DNA of 64,000 nt from an uncultured Granulosicoccus sp. (lineage in GTDB: Bacteria > Pseudomonadota > Gammaproteobacteria > Granulosicoccales > Granulosicoccaceae). Both the position numbers and the translations under genes were made by a program. Below are positions 9,273-22,458 of the stretch, piece after piece. The notes beneath the pieces are model-generated. The model was not told the origin of the DNA. It saw only the letters and a program-made list of their open reading frames with translations, and searched no databases. The DNA is taken from contig CALDSR010000003.1 of assembly GCA_937924505.1 (NCBI GenBank), forward strand, positions 1 through 64,000, read 5' to 3'. How positions within the stretch are numbered: position 1 is the stretch's first letter; each line of letters begins with the position of its first letter.

Positions 9273-9305
9273 CAGGCAACCCGCTGCTTGCTGGCGAGTT
9301 GCCTG
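9273..9305. other. Inverted repeat between convergent genes
   Basis: Arms CAGGCAACCCGC (9273-9284) and GCGAGTTGCCTG (9294-9305) pair over 12 bases with one mismatch around a 9-base loop, directly after the heptamer array. Neither side has a run of T, so it is not a standard intrinsic terminator, though it may still act as an mRNA 3' end structure. Confidence 0.5.
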
Positions 9306-9387
9306 AGGGTCTCATTGTCATGCGGAGTTAATCGGGACGAATGAACTCGTACTTACAAGATTAGTTGAAAGTCTGGATGAAACGTGA

Positions 9388-11325
9388 CTATGTATTAGCG
9401 CGGTTCTCAACCAGTCCATCAACAACGCTGGGATCGGCCAAGGTCGATGTGTCCCCCAGGTTGCTGACATCGTTTTCCGCGATCTTGCGAAGGATGCGTC
9501 GCATGATTTTGCCGGAACGAGTCTTGGGCAAACCGGGCGCCCATTGCATGACATCGGGTGTCGCGATCGGGCCAATTTCCTTTCGCACATGTTTGACCAG
9601 ATCGGCCTTGAGGTTATCGCTGGCTTCAACACCGTTCATCAAGGTGACATAGGCATAGATGCCTTGGCCTTTGATGTCATGTGGGTACCCGACAACAGCC
9701 GCTTCAGCGACCGAGTCGTGCAGTACCAATGCACTTTCGATTTCTGCCGTACCCAAACGATGGCCGGACACGTTCAGAACATCGTCAACACGTCCGGTGA
9801 TCCAGTAGTAGCCATCTTCATCGCGACGAGCCCCGTCACCAGTGAAGTAGTATCCGGGGTACATCGCAAAGTAGGTTTCATGAAAGCGTTGCTGATTACC
9901 ATAGACTGTTCGCATCTGTCCGGGCCAAGGGCGTGTAATAACGAGATTGCCCGATGCCGCGCCTTCGAGGATGTTGCCTTGTTCGTCTACCAGTGCCGGC
10001 ACGACACCGAAGAACGGCTTGGTGGCAGAGCCGGGTTTGAGCGCCGTTGCACCGGGTAGTGGTGAAATCAGTATGCCGCCGGTTTCGGTTTGCCACCAGG
10101 TATCAATAACGGGGCATCGTTCATCGCCAACCACCTTGTGATACCACTCCCATGCTTCAGGGTTGATAGGTTCGCCGACGGTACCCAACAGTTTCAGGCT
10201 GCTGCGATCGGTACGGGTTACGGGTTCATTGCCTTGGGCCATTAGTGCACGAATGGCCGTAGGCGCAGTGTAGAAGATATTGACCTTATGCTTGTCAATG
10301 ACGTTCCAAAAGCGGCTGACGTCTGGATAGGTTGGTATGCCTTCGAACATCAGTGTCGTTGCACCATTGGCCAGCGGGCCATAGACGATATAGGAGTGCC
10401 CTGTTACCCAGCCGACATCGGCAGTGCACCAATAGATATCCCCATCCTGATAATTGAATACATGTTTGTGTGTCATTGCTGCATACAGGATGTAACCACC
10501 GCTGGTATGCAAAACGCCTTTTGGCGTGCCAGTAGAGCCGGATGTATACAGGATAAACAGTGGATCCTCTGCTTCCATTTCAACGGCTGGGCAATCGTTT
10601 GATGCGCCTTGAATCAATTCGTGATACCAAAGATCGCGCCCATCTGTCCATTCAACGTCTTCGCCGCCACGTTGTACAACGACCATGCGTTTGACACAGT
10701 CGGTTTTTTCACAAGCGATATCTGCATTGGCTTTCAGCGGTACTTTGCGTCCGCCACGCAAGCCTTGATCGGCGGTGATGACAAGGGAGCATTCTGAATC
10801 GTTGATACGATCTTTCAAGGCATCCGGTGAGAAACCGCCAAATACGATGGAGTGAATCGCACCAATGCGTGCGCAGGAAAGCATTGCCACAGCTGCTTCG
10901 GGCACCATCGGCATATAGATACAAACTCGGTCGCCTTTCTTGACACCGATGCCTTTGAGTGCATTGGAAAAGCGACAGACTTCATCATGTAACTCGCGAT
11001 AGCTGATGTGCTTGGATTCTTCCGGATCATCGCCTTCCCAGATGATCGCGGTCTGGTCACCGCGTGTTTCCAGGTGCCGATCAAGGCAGTTGTAGGAAAC
11101 ATTGAGTTTCGCACCATCGAACCATTTGATTTCTGCCTTGTGATAGTCCCACTCCTGCACGGAATCCCAGGGCTTGAACCAATCGATCAGCTCTTCGGCC
11201 TGTTCCGCCCAGAAGGCATCGGAATCATCAACCGAGCGCTGGTACATGTCGTTGTACCTGGCTTCGTTGATGGTTGCAGAGTCGGCAAGCTCGGCAGGAA
11301 CCGGGTAGGTTCTATCTTCAGACAT
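9388..11325 (-). CDS. acs: Acetyl-CoA synthetase
   Basis: 645 residues, the usual length. It activates acetate with ATP to acetyl-AMP and then acetyl-CoA. Visible motifs are the AMP-binding P-loop [11 protein letters not shown] (260-270), the WWQTETGG substrate motif, [15 protein letters not shown], and the C-terminal [11 protein letters not shown], whose Lys606 is the catalytic lysine controlled by acetylation in known Acs enzymes. It lies just downstream of, and in the same direction as, the CbrA/CbrB-like genes, a placement consistent with acetate control by that system. Confidence 0.97.
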   Translation of the reverse strand: MSEDRTYPVPAELADSATINEARYNDMYQRSVDDSDAFWAEQAEELIDWFKPWDSVQEWDYHKAEIKWFDGAKLNVSYNCLDRHLETRGDQTAIIWEGDDPEESKHISYRELHDEVCRFSNALKGIGVKKGDRVCIYMPMVPEAAVAMLSCARIGAIHSIVFGGFSPDALKDRINDSECSLVITADQGLRGGRKVPLKANADIACEKTDCVKRMVVVQRGGEDVEWTDGRDLWYHELIQGASNDCPAVEMEAEDPLFILYTSGSTGTPKGVLHTSGGYILYAAMTHKHVFNYQDGDIYWCTADVGWVTGHSYIVYGPLANGATTLMFEGIPTYPDVSRFWNVIDKHKVNIFYTAPTAIRALMAQGNEPVTRTDRSSLKLLGTVGEPINPEAWEWYHKVVGDERCPVIDTWWQTETGGILISPLPGATALKPGSATKPFFGVVPALVDEQGNILEGAASGNLVITRPWPGQMRTVYGNQQRFHETYFAMYPGYYFTGDGARRDEDGYYWITGRVDDVLNVSGHRLGTAEIESALVLHDSVAEAAVVGYPHDIKGQGIYAYVTLMNGVEASDNLKADLVKHVRKEIGPIATPDVMQWAPGLPKTRSGKIMRRILRKIAENDVSNLGDTSTLADPSVVDGLVENRANT

Positions 11326-11357
11326 ACGTTGACTTTACAGTAGTAATAGATGGGCTG

Positions 11358-11387
11358 ATTTTACCTGTCACACAGATAGGCTCACAA
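11358..11387 (-). promoter_or_regulatory. Candidate acs promoter
   Basis: On the minus strand TTGTGA (11387-11382) is followed after 18 bases by TAAAAT (11363-11358), about 30 bases before the acs start. It is sigma-70-like. I saw no GG-N10-GC sigma-54 element here, which fits the loss of sigma-54 motifs in the neighbouring regulator. Confidence 0.4.
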
Positions 11388-11494
11388 GCCTCGGGCGAGG
11401 ATTGTTCAGGGAAAATGTGTAAGTAACTCAAGTGTCTGATAAGACGGGATTTTTTCTCCCGATATCGTGCAACTCAGCGTCGTACTCGAGTCAA

Positions 11495-12760
11495 TCAACT
11501 GTCTCCGGTGGTGCGCAACAGGTGCATTTTTTGACGCCGTTCCCACAATGCCTTGCGGCTGATTCCAAGCATGGCGGCAAGTTCGGTCTCTGACAATTGT
11601 CCCTGATGACGAATGACGGCGTACCGAAAATAAGCATCAAGCCCGAGAGAGCCTATCCCGTCTAATGAATCATCGAATCCCAATGCGTGAACATCAATGC
11701 TGTTGCCGGTGGTTTTGTTGATTGCGTGAATTATTCGGTGTTCCAGCTCTGCAATATTGCCTGGCCAATTGTGTGCTTTGAGCACTGCTTGCGCATCGTC
11801 ATTGAATGTTGGAGCAGGCTTGTCGACATTCACCCATTCACGCGAGATTGTCTGCTGCGCAAGCGGTAGTATATCTTCGCGTCGTTGGCGCAATGGCGGT
11901 ATGCATCGTTCAATTTTCAACAGTGCTTTAAGTTCATCGTTGATAAGCGTGTCGGCATGCAATTCATCCAGTGACGATGTGCTCAGAGTTGTAAGCACAA
12001 TATTAAAATGATTGCTAGTTGAGTTTGGTGGTGTCTTTTCTGATTCAAGCAGCAATGACCCTGCAAGTTGGCTCTGTGCGGCTGCAGACAGGTTTTCGGG
12101 ATGGCGAATCAACAAGGTACCGTTACGTGCGACTTGCAGATATTCAGAGAGCGTATCCATTTCGCTGCTCTTGTCGATCGTGTTGGTATCGAGAACGACA
12201 AAGGGCACATCTGAGCGTTTACCTCGCGCGTGAACAGCTCGCGCAATATGTTCGCGATTTGTGCCCTGTTCGCCAAACAGATGCAAGTGACATTCTCCGT
12301 TGTTTTCCGATACCGGTTGAACAATACTGTCGGTCAACTCGTGGTCAAGGTAGTGAACGATCGGTATCAGGCGATCGAGATCAAGCTTGAGGGCGCGGTT
12401 TTGAGCATGCAATTGTGTGTGCATCAGCGAGCGACCAATAATCATCAATAACTCATCGTGGTCAAAAGGCTTGGCAATGTAGTCAATTGCACCACTACGC
12501 ATCGCATCGACCGCTGAGCGTACACTTGCGTGGCTTGTCATGATGATTACGGGTACAGGATCCGCAGCCGGTATGATCGCTGTGCCGGGTGCTCCGGGCA
12601 GGCGCAGATCAGCAAGAATCAGATCAAAGGATGAGGGGTGCAAATCACTGGCGGCTTCCACCGTCGTCGCTGTGGTTACCGAGTAATGATTACGCTCGAG
12701 AAGGCGAGTCAGCGCCTTGAGGATGACATCCTCATCTTCGATCAGAAGAATGCGTTTCAT
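11495..12760 (-). CDS. CbrB/NtrC-like response regulator with degenerate AAA+ domain
   Basis: 421 residues. Residues 1-115 form an intact receiver domain (phospho-acceptor Asp51 in LADLRLPG, Lys97 in AKPFD). Residues about 150-345 align with the sigma-54 activator AAA+ domain, but Walker A reads GEQGTNRE at 163-170 (Gly and Lys lost), GAFTGA is absent, and Walker B reads TLLIRH where TLFLDE is expected. The CIPPLRQRREDILPLA segment and NWPGNIAELE survive. A Fis-type helix-turn-helix is intact near 378-411. It overlaps the kinase gene by 4 bases and is surely its partner. It probably binds DNA and responds to phosphorylation without opening sigma-54 promoters. Confidence 0.85.
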   Translation of the reverse strand: MKRILLIEDEDVILKALTRLLERNHYSVTTATTVEAASDLHPSSFDLILADLRLPGAPGTAIIPAADPVPVIIMTSHASVRSAVDAMRSGAIDYIAKPFDHDELLMIIGRSLMHTQLHAQNRALKLDLDRLIPIVHYLDHELTDSIVQPVSENNGECHLHLFGEQGTNREHIARAVHARGKRSDVPFVVLDTNTIDKSSEMDTLSEYLQVARNGTLLIRHPENLSAAAQSQLAGSLLLESEKTPPNSTSNHFNIVLTTLSTSSLDELHADTLINDELKALLKIERCIPPLRQRREDILPLAQQTISREWVNVDKPAPTFNDDAQAVLKAHNWPGNIAELEHRIIHAINKTTGNSIDVHALGFDDSLDGIGSLGLDAYFRYAVIRHQGQLSETELAAMLGISRKALWERRQKMHLLRTTGDS

Positions 12761-15705
12761 CCGATTTGTGATTCACTGTGAGTTTGTTGTTCTGCGAGCG
12801 GAAGACTCACTAGCATGGTAGTGCCGTTGCCAGTGTCGCCAATAATCAATTTGCCATCATGATTGGTAATAATACTGTAGGCAAGTGACAGCCCCAACCC
12901 TGTACCTTGACCGACAGGTTTGGTCGTATAAAAGGGTTCGAACACTTGTCGGCGCGTTTCGGGATTGATACCTGGTCCCTGATCGCTGGTCGCGATCACC
13001 AGTGTGTCATTGTCGATATGACTTCGCACGCTAACCGTACCACCACTTGGAGACGCATCGGCAGCGTTATTCAGCAGATTGACAAATACTTGTGTGAGTT
13101 GATTGGCATCGCCATAGACGATGGCATCGTCTATCAGTTTGATTTCAAACTCGAGTGAATGTGTATCCGGGGACAGGCGTACCAGACGAATCGCTTCACT
13201 GACGCAGCTGGACATATTAACCGGTTCGTGTGATGTATCGGCTACCTCGTCCGCATGCGAGAAGGTTAACAAGGAGCGTACGATCTGGTTGATGCGACCT
13301 ACCTGAGTGAGGATGTCGTCGGTCTGTTCCTTGATAAAGGGTTCATCGTTTGTGGCGTTTTCAACGTCATGGTGCAGGTTTTGCGCAATACTGGCAATGC
13401 CGGTCAGGGGATTGCCAATCTCATGGGCAACACCTGCGGCAAGCCGGCCAATCGATGCCAGTCGTTCGCTGTGTGCCAGTTCCGCTTCGAGTGTATCGAG
13501 GCTGGTTCGGTCTTCCATGAGAATGACCTGACCTCGGGGATTGTCGAGAGCATCGTCGCTGGTATCGATATCAGCTTTATGCAGATTAACCGATGCGGTT
13601 CGCTCATCGCTGACCGCCCGGCGTCTGAACTGATGTTCATCGTTGGATCTTGCAAAGTCGTTCAACAAGGAGCCCCAGGGTGCGTTCAGTTCAACAAGCG
13701 TTTTGTCGTGGGCCTGTCGTTCGCTGATACCCGTCAGTTTCTGCATGGCAGAGTTCCAGATGTAGATTCTGCCATCGGCAGCGACGGAGCAAACGCCGAT
13801 AGGAAGTTGTCGCAGCACATCACGTAAATAGCGCCTGAGGTCATCCAGTTGCTTTGTCATGCCCTGCAATTGTTCACGTGATGCTTCAAGGCGTAATTCC
13901 AGCAATCGAGCATCAGGTGATTGCGTCTGCGTATCCGCTTGCAGATTCATGTCTGGTTGGCGCAATACTTCTCTGGCAATCGTCGGTCCGACCAGGCCTG
14001 TCAGATTTCGTTCCAGTTGTTCGTGCAAGATTCGAAGCTCAGGCGAACGTGTCTCGTTCAGATCTGTAAAGGTATCTTTCAAGGCTCGTTGCAGTTCTTC
14101 TTCGGCGACCTTGTTGCCAAGCACTTGTTGCAGTGCATAGCGATAGTGCAGCACCGAACGGGCTATGTGTGATCTCCCCGGTGTGTAGCTCACCTGTTCG
14201 GTCGCTGCCTGTGCAGCGCTTGTCTCATCAGCGGAGGGTTCTGAAAACAAGGAGCCAAGAATTAACAAGCTGGCGTTTACCGTCAAGCTGCAGAATGTGG
14301 ATAAGGTCCAGATATCGGTCTCTACGGGAAACCAGGAGAGCGGTGTTACATCCGCGTTCAGCAGGGGAAGAATAAGAAATACAAACCAGGTGATTGCACC
14401 ACCGATCAGTCCTAGAGTGAATCCGGTTTGTGTCGCCCGTGCCCAGAAAAGCAGGCCGATGACACCCGGTAACAATTGGGCGGCGGCGACAAATGATATA
14501 AGCCCCAGGCTCGCAAGGCCTTCGTTTAGTTCGATTATGATGTAAAAGCCGTAGCCTGCGGCAATGATCAAAGAGATGACCAGACGTTTGCTCCACAACA
14601 GACGTTGATAAAAATTGGTCGGTTGAGATCCTTTGAGCGATGCTGGCAAGAGCAAATGATTCATGCACATGTAGGAAAGCGCAAGCGTCGTGACGATCAT
14701 CATCGCGCTGGCCGCGGATAGCCCGCCCAGAAATACCAACATGGCCAGCCACTCGTGTCCAAGCGACAGAGTAATGCCCAGAACATAAAAATCAGGTACA
14801 AGTCCGAGTTCCAGATAACGTCCAGCAAACAGAATCGGAATGATCGGCAAATTCAGTAATAACAAGTACAGCGGGAACAACCAGAATGCGGTAGTCAGAT
14901 GCTCTGGATTTTCGTTTTCGACAAACGTCATGTGGTACTGACGCGGTAACAGAAACGCCGCGCAAAACGCCAGTAACAAGAGTGTTGGCCAGAGACTGGT
15001 GCGACTTGGTGAGTACAGGTCCTCTATCATGCCGGGCTGTGCCGCTGCCCAATTGCTCATGGCACCGGGTGAGTCAAACACTTGCGTGACGACAAAAATG
15101 CCTGCGAGTAGCAAGGCGATCAGTTTTACCGCTGATTCAAAGGCTATGGCAACAACCAGTCCGTGATGTTTCTCGCGTGGAGTCAGATGCCGCGCACCAA
15201 ACAGGATCGCAAAGACCGTTATAACCACGCAGAACATCAAGGCCAGAAGACTGGGTGGAACCTGCCGACTCAGTACTTGAATGGATTCGGTAACAGCACG
15301 AATCTGCAGTGAAATATACGGCAGGATGCCGATGAGCATAAACAATGTGACAACCAGTCCGGTTGCGCGTCCGCCGTATCGAAACGCCAAGAGATCTGCA
15401 ATCGATGTCAACTGGTACTCACGGCAGAGCCTCAGAATAGGGCGAAGTAAATAGGGGCCCAGTAAAAAAGCACCAGTTACACCGAGATAGATAGTCACAA
15501 AGGCATAGCCGCTCGTATCAGCAAGGCCCACGCTACCGTAGTAAGTCCACGACGTTGCATAGACACCTAGTGATAACGAGTACACCAGGGGGTGTTTGAC
15601 GATTCGCATCGGAATCAGTCCGCTGTCTGTACACCAGGCGATCAGGAAAAGGCAGGCAAGATAGGCGAGGGCAATTGCGAACAGCCAGGCGAGTTCAATC
15701 CCCAC
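12757..15705 (-). CDS. CbrA/CrbS-like symporter-histidine kinase
   Basis: 982 residues, almost the length of Pseudomonas CbrA. The first ~490 residues are a sodium:solute symporter (SSS/PutP) module with about 13 membrane helices. A STAC-like helical linker (ARSVLHYRYALQQVLG) and a PAS domain (LRQLPIGVCSVAADGRIYIWN) come next, then HisKA with His761 in GVAHEIGNPL, and HATPase with N box QVFVNLLNNAADA, DQGPGI and GQGTGLGLSLAYS. The kinase catalytic motifs look intact. Homologues sense carbon/nitrogen state (CbrA) or acetate (CrbS). The order small membrane ORF, kinase, regulator, acs supports control of acetate use. Ligand or transport activity cannot be read from sequence. Confidence 0.92.
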   Translation of the reverse strand: MGIELAWLFAIALAYLACLFLIAWCTDSGLIPMRIVKHPLVYSLSLGVYATSWTYYGSVGLADTSGYAFVTIYLGVTGAFLLGPYLLRPILRLCREYQLTSIADLLAFRYGGRATGLVVTLFMLIGILPYISLQIRAVTESIQVLSRQVPPSLLALMFCVVITVFAILFGARHLTPREKHHGLVVAIAFESAVKLIALLLAGIFVVTQVFDSPGAMSNWAAAQPGMIEDLYSPSRTSLWPTLLLLAFCAAFLLPRQYHMTFVENENPEHLTTAFWLFPLYLLLLNLPIIPILFAGRYLELGLVPDFYVLGITLSLGHEWLAMLVFLGGLSAASAMMIVTTLALSYMCMNHLLLPASLKGSQPTNFYQRLLWSKRLVISLIIAAGYGFYIIIELNEGLASLGLISFVAAAQLLPGVIGLLFWARATQTGFTLGLIGGAITWFVFLILPLLNADVTPLSWFPVETDIWTLSTFCSLTVNASLLILGSLFSEPSADETSAAQAATEQVSYTPGRSHIARSVLHYRYALQQVLGNKVAEEELQRALKDTFTDLNETRSPELRILHEQLERNLTGLVGPTIAREVLRQPDMNLQADTQTQSPDARLLELRLEASREQLQGMTKQLDDLRRYLRDVLRQLPIGVCSVAADGRIYIWNSAMQKLTGISERQAHDKTLVELNAPWGSLLNDFARSNDEHQFRRRAVSDERTASVNLHKADIDTSDDALDNPRGQVILMEDRTSLDTLEAELAHSERLASIGRLAAGVAHEIGNPLTGIASIAQNLHHDVENATNDEPFIKEQTDDILTQVGRINQIVRSLLTFSHADEVADTSHEPVNMSSCVSEAIRLVRLSPDTHSLEFEIKLIDDAIVYGDANQLTQVFVNLLNNAADASPSGGTVSVRSHIDNDTLVIATSDQGPGINPETRRQVFEPFYTTKPVGQGTGLGLSLAYSIITNHDGKLIIGDTGNGTTMLVSLPLAEQQTHSESQIG

Positions 15706-15877
15706 GATTGATTCTCCACTGATTCACGGCAACCAGTGCAATGATCACGGCCCAGAGTATGAACATCGCATACCATGGCAGGGACAAGCGGGCCCACCAG
15801 GCCGTGAACGGCGAATTGACCAGAAAAAGCGCAACCAATGCAATCAGCAAGGTGTGGTCAGTGCTGGCGCTAGGCAT
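15695..15877 (-). CDS. Small two-helix membrane protein upstream of the kinase (CbrX-like)
   Basis: 60 residues from ATG at 15877 (a longer frame to 15946 is possible but would run deep into gluQ). Two membrane segments: HTLLIALVALFLVNSPFTAW and PWYAMFILWAVIIALVAV, joined by a short loop. It resembles DUF3311-type proteins found beside SSS transporters and corresponds in place to the small cbrX frame before cbrA in Pseudomonas. It overlaps the end of gluQ by 8 bases and the start of the kinase by 11 bases, so translation of all three is probably linked. Confidence 0.7.
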   Translation of the reverse strand: MPSASTDHTLLIALVALFLVNSPFTAWWARLSLPWYAMFILWAVIIALVAVNQWRINRGD

Positions 15878-16802
15878 GGATAGCTGCGGTTGTTTCAGGG
15901 ACCCGGCCGATATCCCATTGTTGTATGGCGTGTTGCCAGAATTCACTGATCGATTCGGCCTGCATAGCTTCCTGTCCGAGAAAATGCCAAGCTGCGTGTA
16001 GTGAGACTAACGGTTTTTTAAGGTCAAGGGCAGGGGCACGTGTCTGTTTCCCAAGTTTTCTGTGGTCTGTGTCCAGTGCAATTGGGACATGGCCGTACTC
16101 TGGTAAAGGGCGACCGAGGCGATGCATCAGGTATAGCTGCACATGCGTGGTAGCCATCAGATCTGCGCCACGGATGACCCTGTTGATGCCATCACTATCA
16201 TCGACCGCAGCGACCAGTGCATAGGCAAAGACTGCATCGCGACGCCAGACGACTATATCGCCGAGATCCGTGTCTAGTCGGGCTGTTTGCACGCCCTGTA
16301 TTTTGTCACTGAATTGACTGCCATCATCATTGACCCTGAGCCGCAGCGCCTGATCCTTTTCGATACGGGGGTATCCTGGCTGATCGGTACGGCAAAAACC
16401 CGGGTAGACAGGCTGACCAGCCAATTTTTTTCGCGTGCAAGTACAGTGATACAGGAGGCCGTCGTGTTTAAGCTGTTCCAAACTATCAAGGTACAGCGGA
16501 CGTCTCGCCGATTGCATGATGACATCGCCATCCCAGGCGAAGCCGTATACATCCAGACAAGTCTTTATGCTATCTATCGAGCCTGCTGCGACTCTCGCCG
16601 TATCGATATCATCGATACGTAGTAGCCATTGACCGTCGTGAAGTTTCGCATCGCAGTAACTGGCCAATGCGGCGACCAGTGAGCCGAAATGCAAAGGGCC
16701 GGTCGGTGAGGGTGCAAACCGACCAACGTAAGGTGTCGGGCGAATGTCGAGTCCTGGTGTCAGGCAATCTGCCGTTCGCGAATTTCTTCCAAGGTCTTGC
16801 AA
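15870..16802 (-). CDS. gluQ: Glutamyl-Q tRNA(Asp) synthetase
   Basis: About 310 residues in this frame. It attaches glutamate to the queuosine base at the wobble position of tRNA(Asp). The class I HIGH-like motif is [16 protein letters not shown] and the KMSKS-like motif is [14 protein letters not shown]; the anticodon-binding domain of full GluRS is missing, as expected for GluQ. The start is uncertain: the only initiator I find before the conserved GRFAPSP block is a TTG at 16802, 43 bases inside the end of dksA. The dksA-gluQ pair is widespread in gammaproteobacteria. Confidence 0.92.
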   Translation of the reverse strand: MQDLGRNSRTADCLTPGLDIRPTPYVGRFAPSPTGPLHFGSLVAALASYCDAKLHDGQWLLRIDDIDTARVAAGSIDSIKTCLDVYGFAWDGDVIMQSARRPLYLDSLEQLKHDGLLYHCTCTRKKLAGQPVYPGFCRTDQPGYPRIEKDQALRLRVNDDGSQFSDKIQGVQTARLDTDLGDIVVWRRDAVFAYALVAAVDDSDGINRVIRGADLMATTHVQLYLMHRLGRPLPEYGHVPIALDTDHRKLGKQTRAPALDLKKPLVSLHAAWHFLGQEAMQAESISEFWQHAIQQWDIGRVPETTAAIHA

Positions 16803-17698
16803 TCAATGCAAAGCTCAGCAGTTGGACGAGCTTCGAGTCGATTGTTGCCGATCTCGATACCGCAAGTTTCGCAGTAGCCATATTCATCATCATCGATGCG
16901 TTTGATCGCTTCGTTTATCTTCTTGATGAGTTTGCGCTCACGATCACGTGTACGTAATTCAAGGCTGAACTCTTCTTCCTGCGTTGCTCGATCATTTGGA
17001 TCCGGGAAGTTGGTTGCATCGTCTTTCATGTGATCAACGGTTCGGTCAACCTCTTCCATCAGTTGCTGCTTCCAATCGAGTAGCTTCTTACGGAAATGCT
17101 CAAGCTGCTCGTCGGTCATGTAGTGATCCGATTTGTCTCGCTCGTAGGGGACAACCGTTGACTGGGTGTCAACCATCGTTGTTATGGCGGCTTCTGCTCT
17201 CACGCTGGTATTAATTAACTCGGAACCTTTAGTCAGTTTGTTGTCGGCGGCTTTGGCTTTTCCTGATGCCTTTTTCGCAACTGCTTTCTTGGCGGTTGCT
17301 TTTTTAGCCGTTGTCGCCTTAGCGGCGGTTTTCTTTGCTGTTTTAGTGTCAGTCTTGGACTTTGTGGCAGATGTCTTTGCAGTTGCTACTTTTGTCGTGG
17401 ATTTCTTTGCAACGGCCTTTTTAGCCGCAGGCTTGGCCGCTGTTGTCTTGGATTTGGCCGTAGTTTTGGCCGCCACTTTCTTTGCGGTCGGGGCGGGCGC
17501 TTTCGCAGCCGTTTTTTTGGCAGCAACTTTCTTGGCAGCTGTCTTCTTACTCACGGTTTTCTTGGCAGCCGTTTTCTTGGTCGCGACAGCCGACGTTTTC
17601 TTGGCAACGGCTTTTTTCTTTGCGGTTGCTTTTGCAGCGGTTTTTTTCGATGTAGCCACGTTTGTCCTAGAGTTGTCCTTCTTGCTGACTGCCTTCAT
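16760..17698 (-). CDS. dksA: RNA polymerase-binding DksA with a long histone H1-like Lys/Ala tail
   Basis: 312 residues, roughly twice the ~150 of E. coli DksA. Residues about 190-312 are a complete DksA: coiled coil, tip motif DPNDRA (233-238) matching the D-x-x-D-x-A needed for ppGpp-dependent action on RNA polymerase, and a four-cysteine zinc finger (Cys276, 279, 297, 300). Residues 1-155 are almost wholly Lys, Ala and Thr in repeats like [10 protein letters not shown], the composition of histone H1 C-tails and of AlgP-type bacterial proteins. The tail is in frame with no second start needed, and should bind DNA or RNA non-specifically. Co-directional with gluQ. Confidence 0.93.
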   Translation of the reverse strand: MKAVSKKDNSRTNVATSKKTAAKATAKKKAVAKKTSAVATKKTAAKKTVSKKTAAKKVAAKKTAAKAPAPTAKKVAAKTTAKSKTTAAKPAAKKAVAKKSTTKVATAKTSATKSKTDTKTAKKTAAKATTAKKATAKKAVAKKASGKAKAADNKLTKGSELINTSVRAEAAITTMVDTQSTVVPYERDKSDHYMTDEQLEHFRKKLLDWKQQLMEEVDRTVDHMKDDATNFPDPNDRATQEEEFSLELRTRDRERKLIKKINEAIKRIDDDEYGYCETCGIEIGNNRLEARPTAELCIDCKTLEEIRERQIA

Positions 17699-17870
17699 AG
17701 GCAGCAGACTACGATGGAGTGGAGGCTTAGCCTTCGTTCCCGAGCTTCGAGCAGAAATTGACGTTATATTCCTTTGCGCTTTCAGGTTCTCGTCAAGCCT
17801 GCTGACTGTCAGAGTGTCCCGTCAGGGACCGAGAAATTGCAGCGCGACGTTTTATCAGATATGCTCGAAT

Positions 17871-17899
17871 ATTGCAATAAAAAGCGTGAACTATTTCAA
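17871..17899 (-). promoter_or_regulatory. Candidate dksA promoter
   Basis: On the minus strand TTGAAA (17899-17894), a 17-base spacer and TGCAAT (17876-17871) form a sigma-70-like pair about 170 bases before the dksA start, giving a long leader. The -10 is a weak match, so this is tentative. Confidence 0.3.
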
Positions 17900-17934
17900 A
17901 ATTTGTGAGAAATGGTGCCTGATACTGCGTCAAG

Positions 17935-20823
<2,889 letters not shown>

Positions 20824-20883
20824 TCGACTGTTCAAAATCAATCAAACAATCATCCAAGCGACCATCAAACAAGTCTGGAACCG

Positions 20884-22458
20884 ATGACCGATCTGCACGC
20901 ACAACGTATTCTGATTCTCGATTTCGGTGGCCAGACAACTCAGCTTATCGCGCGTCGTATTCGAGAAGCGGGGGTGTACTGTGAAATACACGCCTGGGAC
21001 ATTGACGATAGTGTTGTGCAGGATTTCAAACCGGCTGGTGTTGTGTTATCCGGTGGCCCCGAATCCGTTCTTGAATCAAATTCGCCGACGATTCCTGACA
21101 CCGTATTGTCGTGCGGAGTACCGGTACTGGGGATTTGTTATGGCATGCAAGCCATGGTTCATCAACTCGATGGTCAGGTGGTAGCGCAGCGTGCACATAG
21201 CGAATTTGGTTATGCGGCTGTTACGAAGGTTGGTACATCGACCTTTTTTGATGGTTTGCACGATCGACTCGTGGATGATGCTGCGGAACTTGATGTCTGG
21301 ATGAGTCACGGTGATCGAGTTGAAGTCCTGCCATCGGGTTTTTCGGTAGCAGGTACCAGTGACAATGCGCCGATTGCGATGATTGCCAATGATGTAAAGC
21401 ATCACTACGGTTTGCAGTTTCACCCGGAAGTCACTCATACCACGCAGGGGGCCAATCTGCTAACCCGTTTTGTACGTGATATCTGTCAGTGTGATGGTTT
21501 ATGGACGCCGGATAACATTATTGAAGATGCGATAGAACGGGTCAGGTCGTCGGTCGGGGATGAAGAAATATTGCTCGGCTTGTCCGGCGGTGTTGACTCA
21601 TCTGTCGTCGCGGCTCTGTTGCACCGAGCCATCGGCAAGCAGCTGACCTGTGTATTTGTTGACAATGGCTTGTTGCGTCTTAATGAAGGCGATCAGGTCA
21701 TGCAGACCTTCGCGGACAATATGGGTGTCAATGTGATCCGAGTGGATGCCGAGAAACGGTTTCTCAACGCGCTTGACGGTGTTAGCGATCCCGAAGACAA
21801 ACGTAAAGTCATTGGTAAATTGTTTATCGATGTCTTTGAGGAAGAAGCGGAAAAGCTTGAAAATGCCAGCTGGTTGGCACAGGGTACGATCTATCCGGAT
21901 GTGATTGAATCGGCTGCAAGTACCAGCGGGTCTGCGCACCTGATCAAGTCACATCATAATGTTGGTGGTCTGCCAGTGGACATGCGTTTGAAGCTGGTCG
22001 AGCCCTTACGGGAATTGTTCAAGGATGAAGTCAGAAAAATCGGTCTCGATCTCGGCTTGCCAGCATCCATGGTTCAGCGTCACCCGTTTCCAGGTCCGGG
22101 TTTAGGTGTGCGCATACTCGGCGCGGTAAAAAAAGAGTATGCCGATATACTTCGTGAGGCAGACGACATATTTATTGATGCGTTGCGTAAACATGATCTT
22201 TATGATTCGGTGTCTCAGGCGTTTGCTGTGTTCCTGCCAGTGAAGTCTGTGGGTGTTACCGGAGATGGCCGGCGCTACGACTACGTCATTGCATTACGTG
22301 CCGTTGAAACAGTAGATTTCATGACCGCACGTGCGGCCCAATTGCCATGGGAATTTCTTGATGAAGTGTCACGCGCCATTTGCAATGGAATTCCGCGCGT
22401 ATCACGGGTGACTTACGATATATCCAGCAAGCCTCCAGCGACTATCGAGTGGGAATAG
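20884..22458 (+). CDS. guaA: GMP synthase (glutamine-hydrolysing)
   Basis: 524 residues. Converts XMP to GMP using glutamine and ATP. The N-terminal class I amidotransferase has Cys85 in [10 protein letters not shown] and the His180/Glu182 pair in FHPEV; the ATP pyrophosphatase P-loop is LSGGVDSS (about 233-240); the C-terminal dimerisation domain ends KPPATIEWE as in other GuaA. Second gene of guaBA. Confidence 0.98.
   Translation: MTDLHAQRILILDFGGQTTQLIARRIREAGVYCEIHAWDIDDSVVQDFKPAGVVLSGGPESVLESNSPTIPDTVLSCGVPVLGICYGMQAMVHQLDGQVVAQRAHSEFGYAAVTKVGTSTFFDGLHDRLVDDAAELDVWMSHGDRVEVLPSGFSVAGTSDNAPIAMIANDVKHHYGLQFHPEVTHTTQGANLLTRFVRDICQCDGLWTPDNIIEDAIERVRSSVGDEEILLGLSGGVDSSVVAALLHRAIGKQLTCVFVDNGLLRLNEGDQVMQTFADNMGVNVIRVDAEKRFLNALDGVSDPEDKRKVIGKLFIDVFEEEAEKLENASWLAQGTIYPDVIESAASTSGSAHLIKSHHNVGGLPVDMRLKLVEPLRELFKDEVRKIGLDLGLPASMVQRHPFPGPGLGVRILGAVKKEYADILREADDIFIDALRKHDLYDSVSQAFAVFLPVKSVGVTGDGRRYDYVIALRAVETVDFMTARAAQLPWEFLDEVSRAICNGIPRVSRVTYDISSKPPATIEWE

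Noticed and set aside
11445..11461. CGGGA-loop-TCCCG hairpin after the NtrC-like gene as a terminator
   Set aside because: Only a 5-base stem, and the T-run is in the loop rather than after the stem on the minus strand.
17816..17829. GTCCC-GTCA-GGGAC hairpin downstream of xseA as a terminator
   Set aside because: Short stem and no T-rich tail on either strand.
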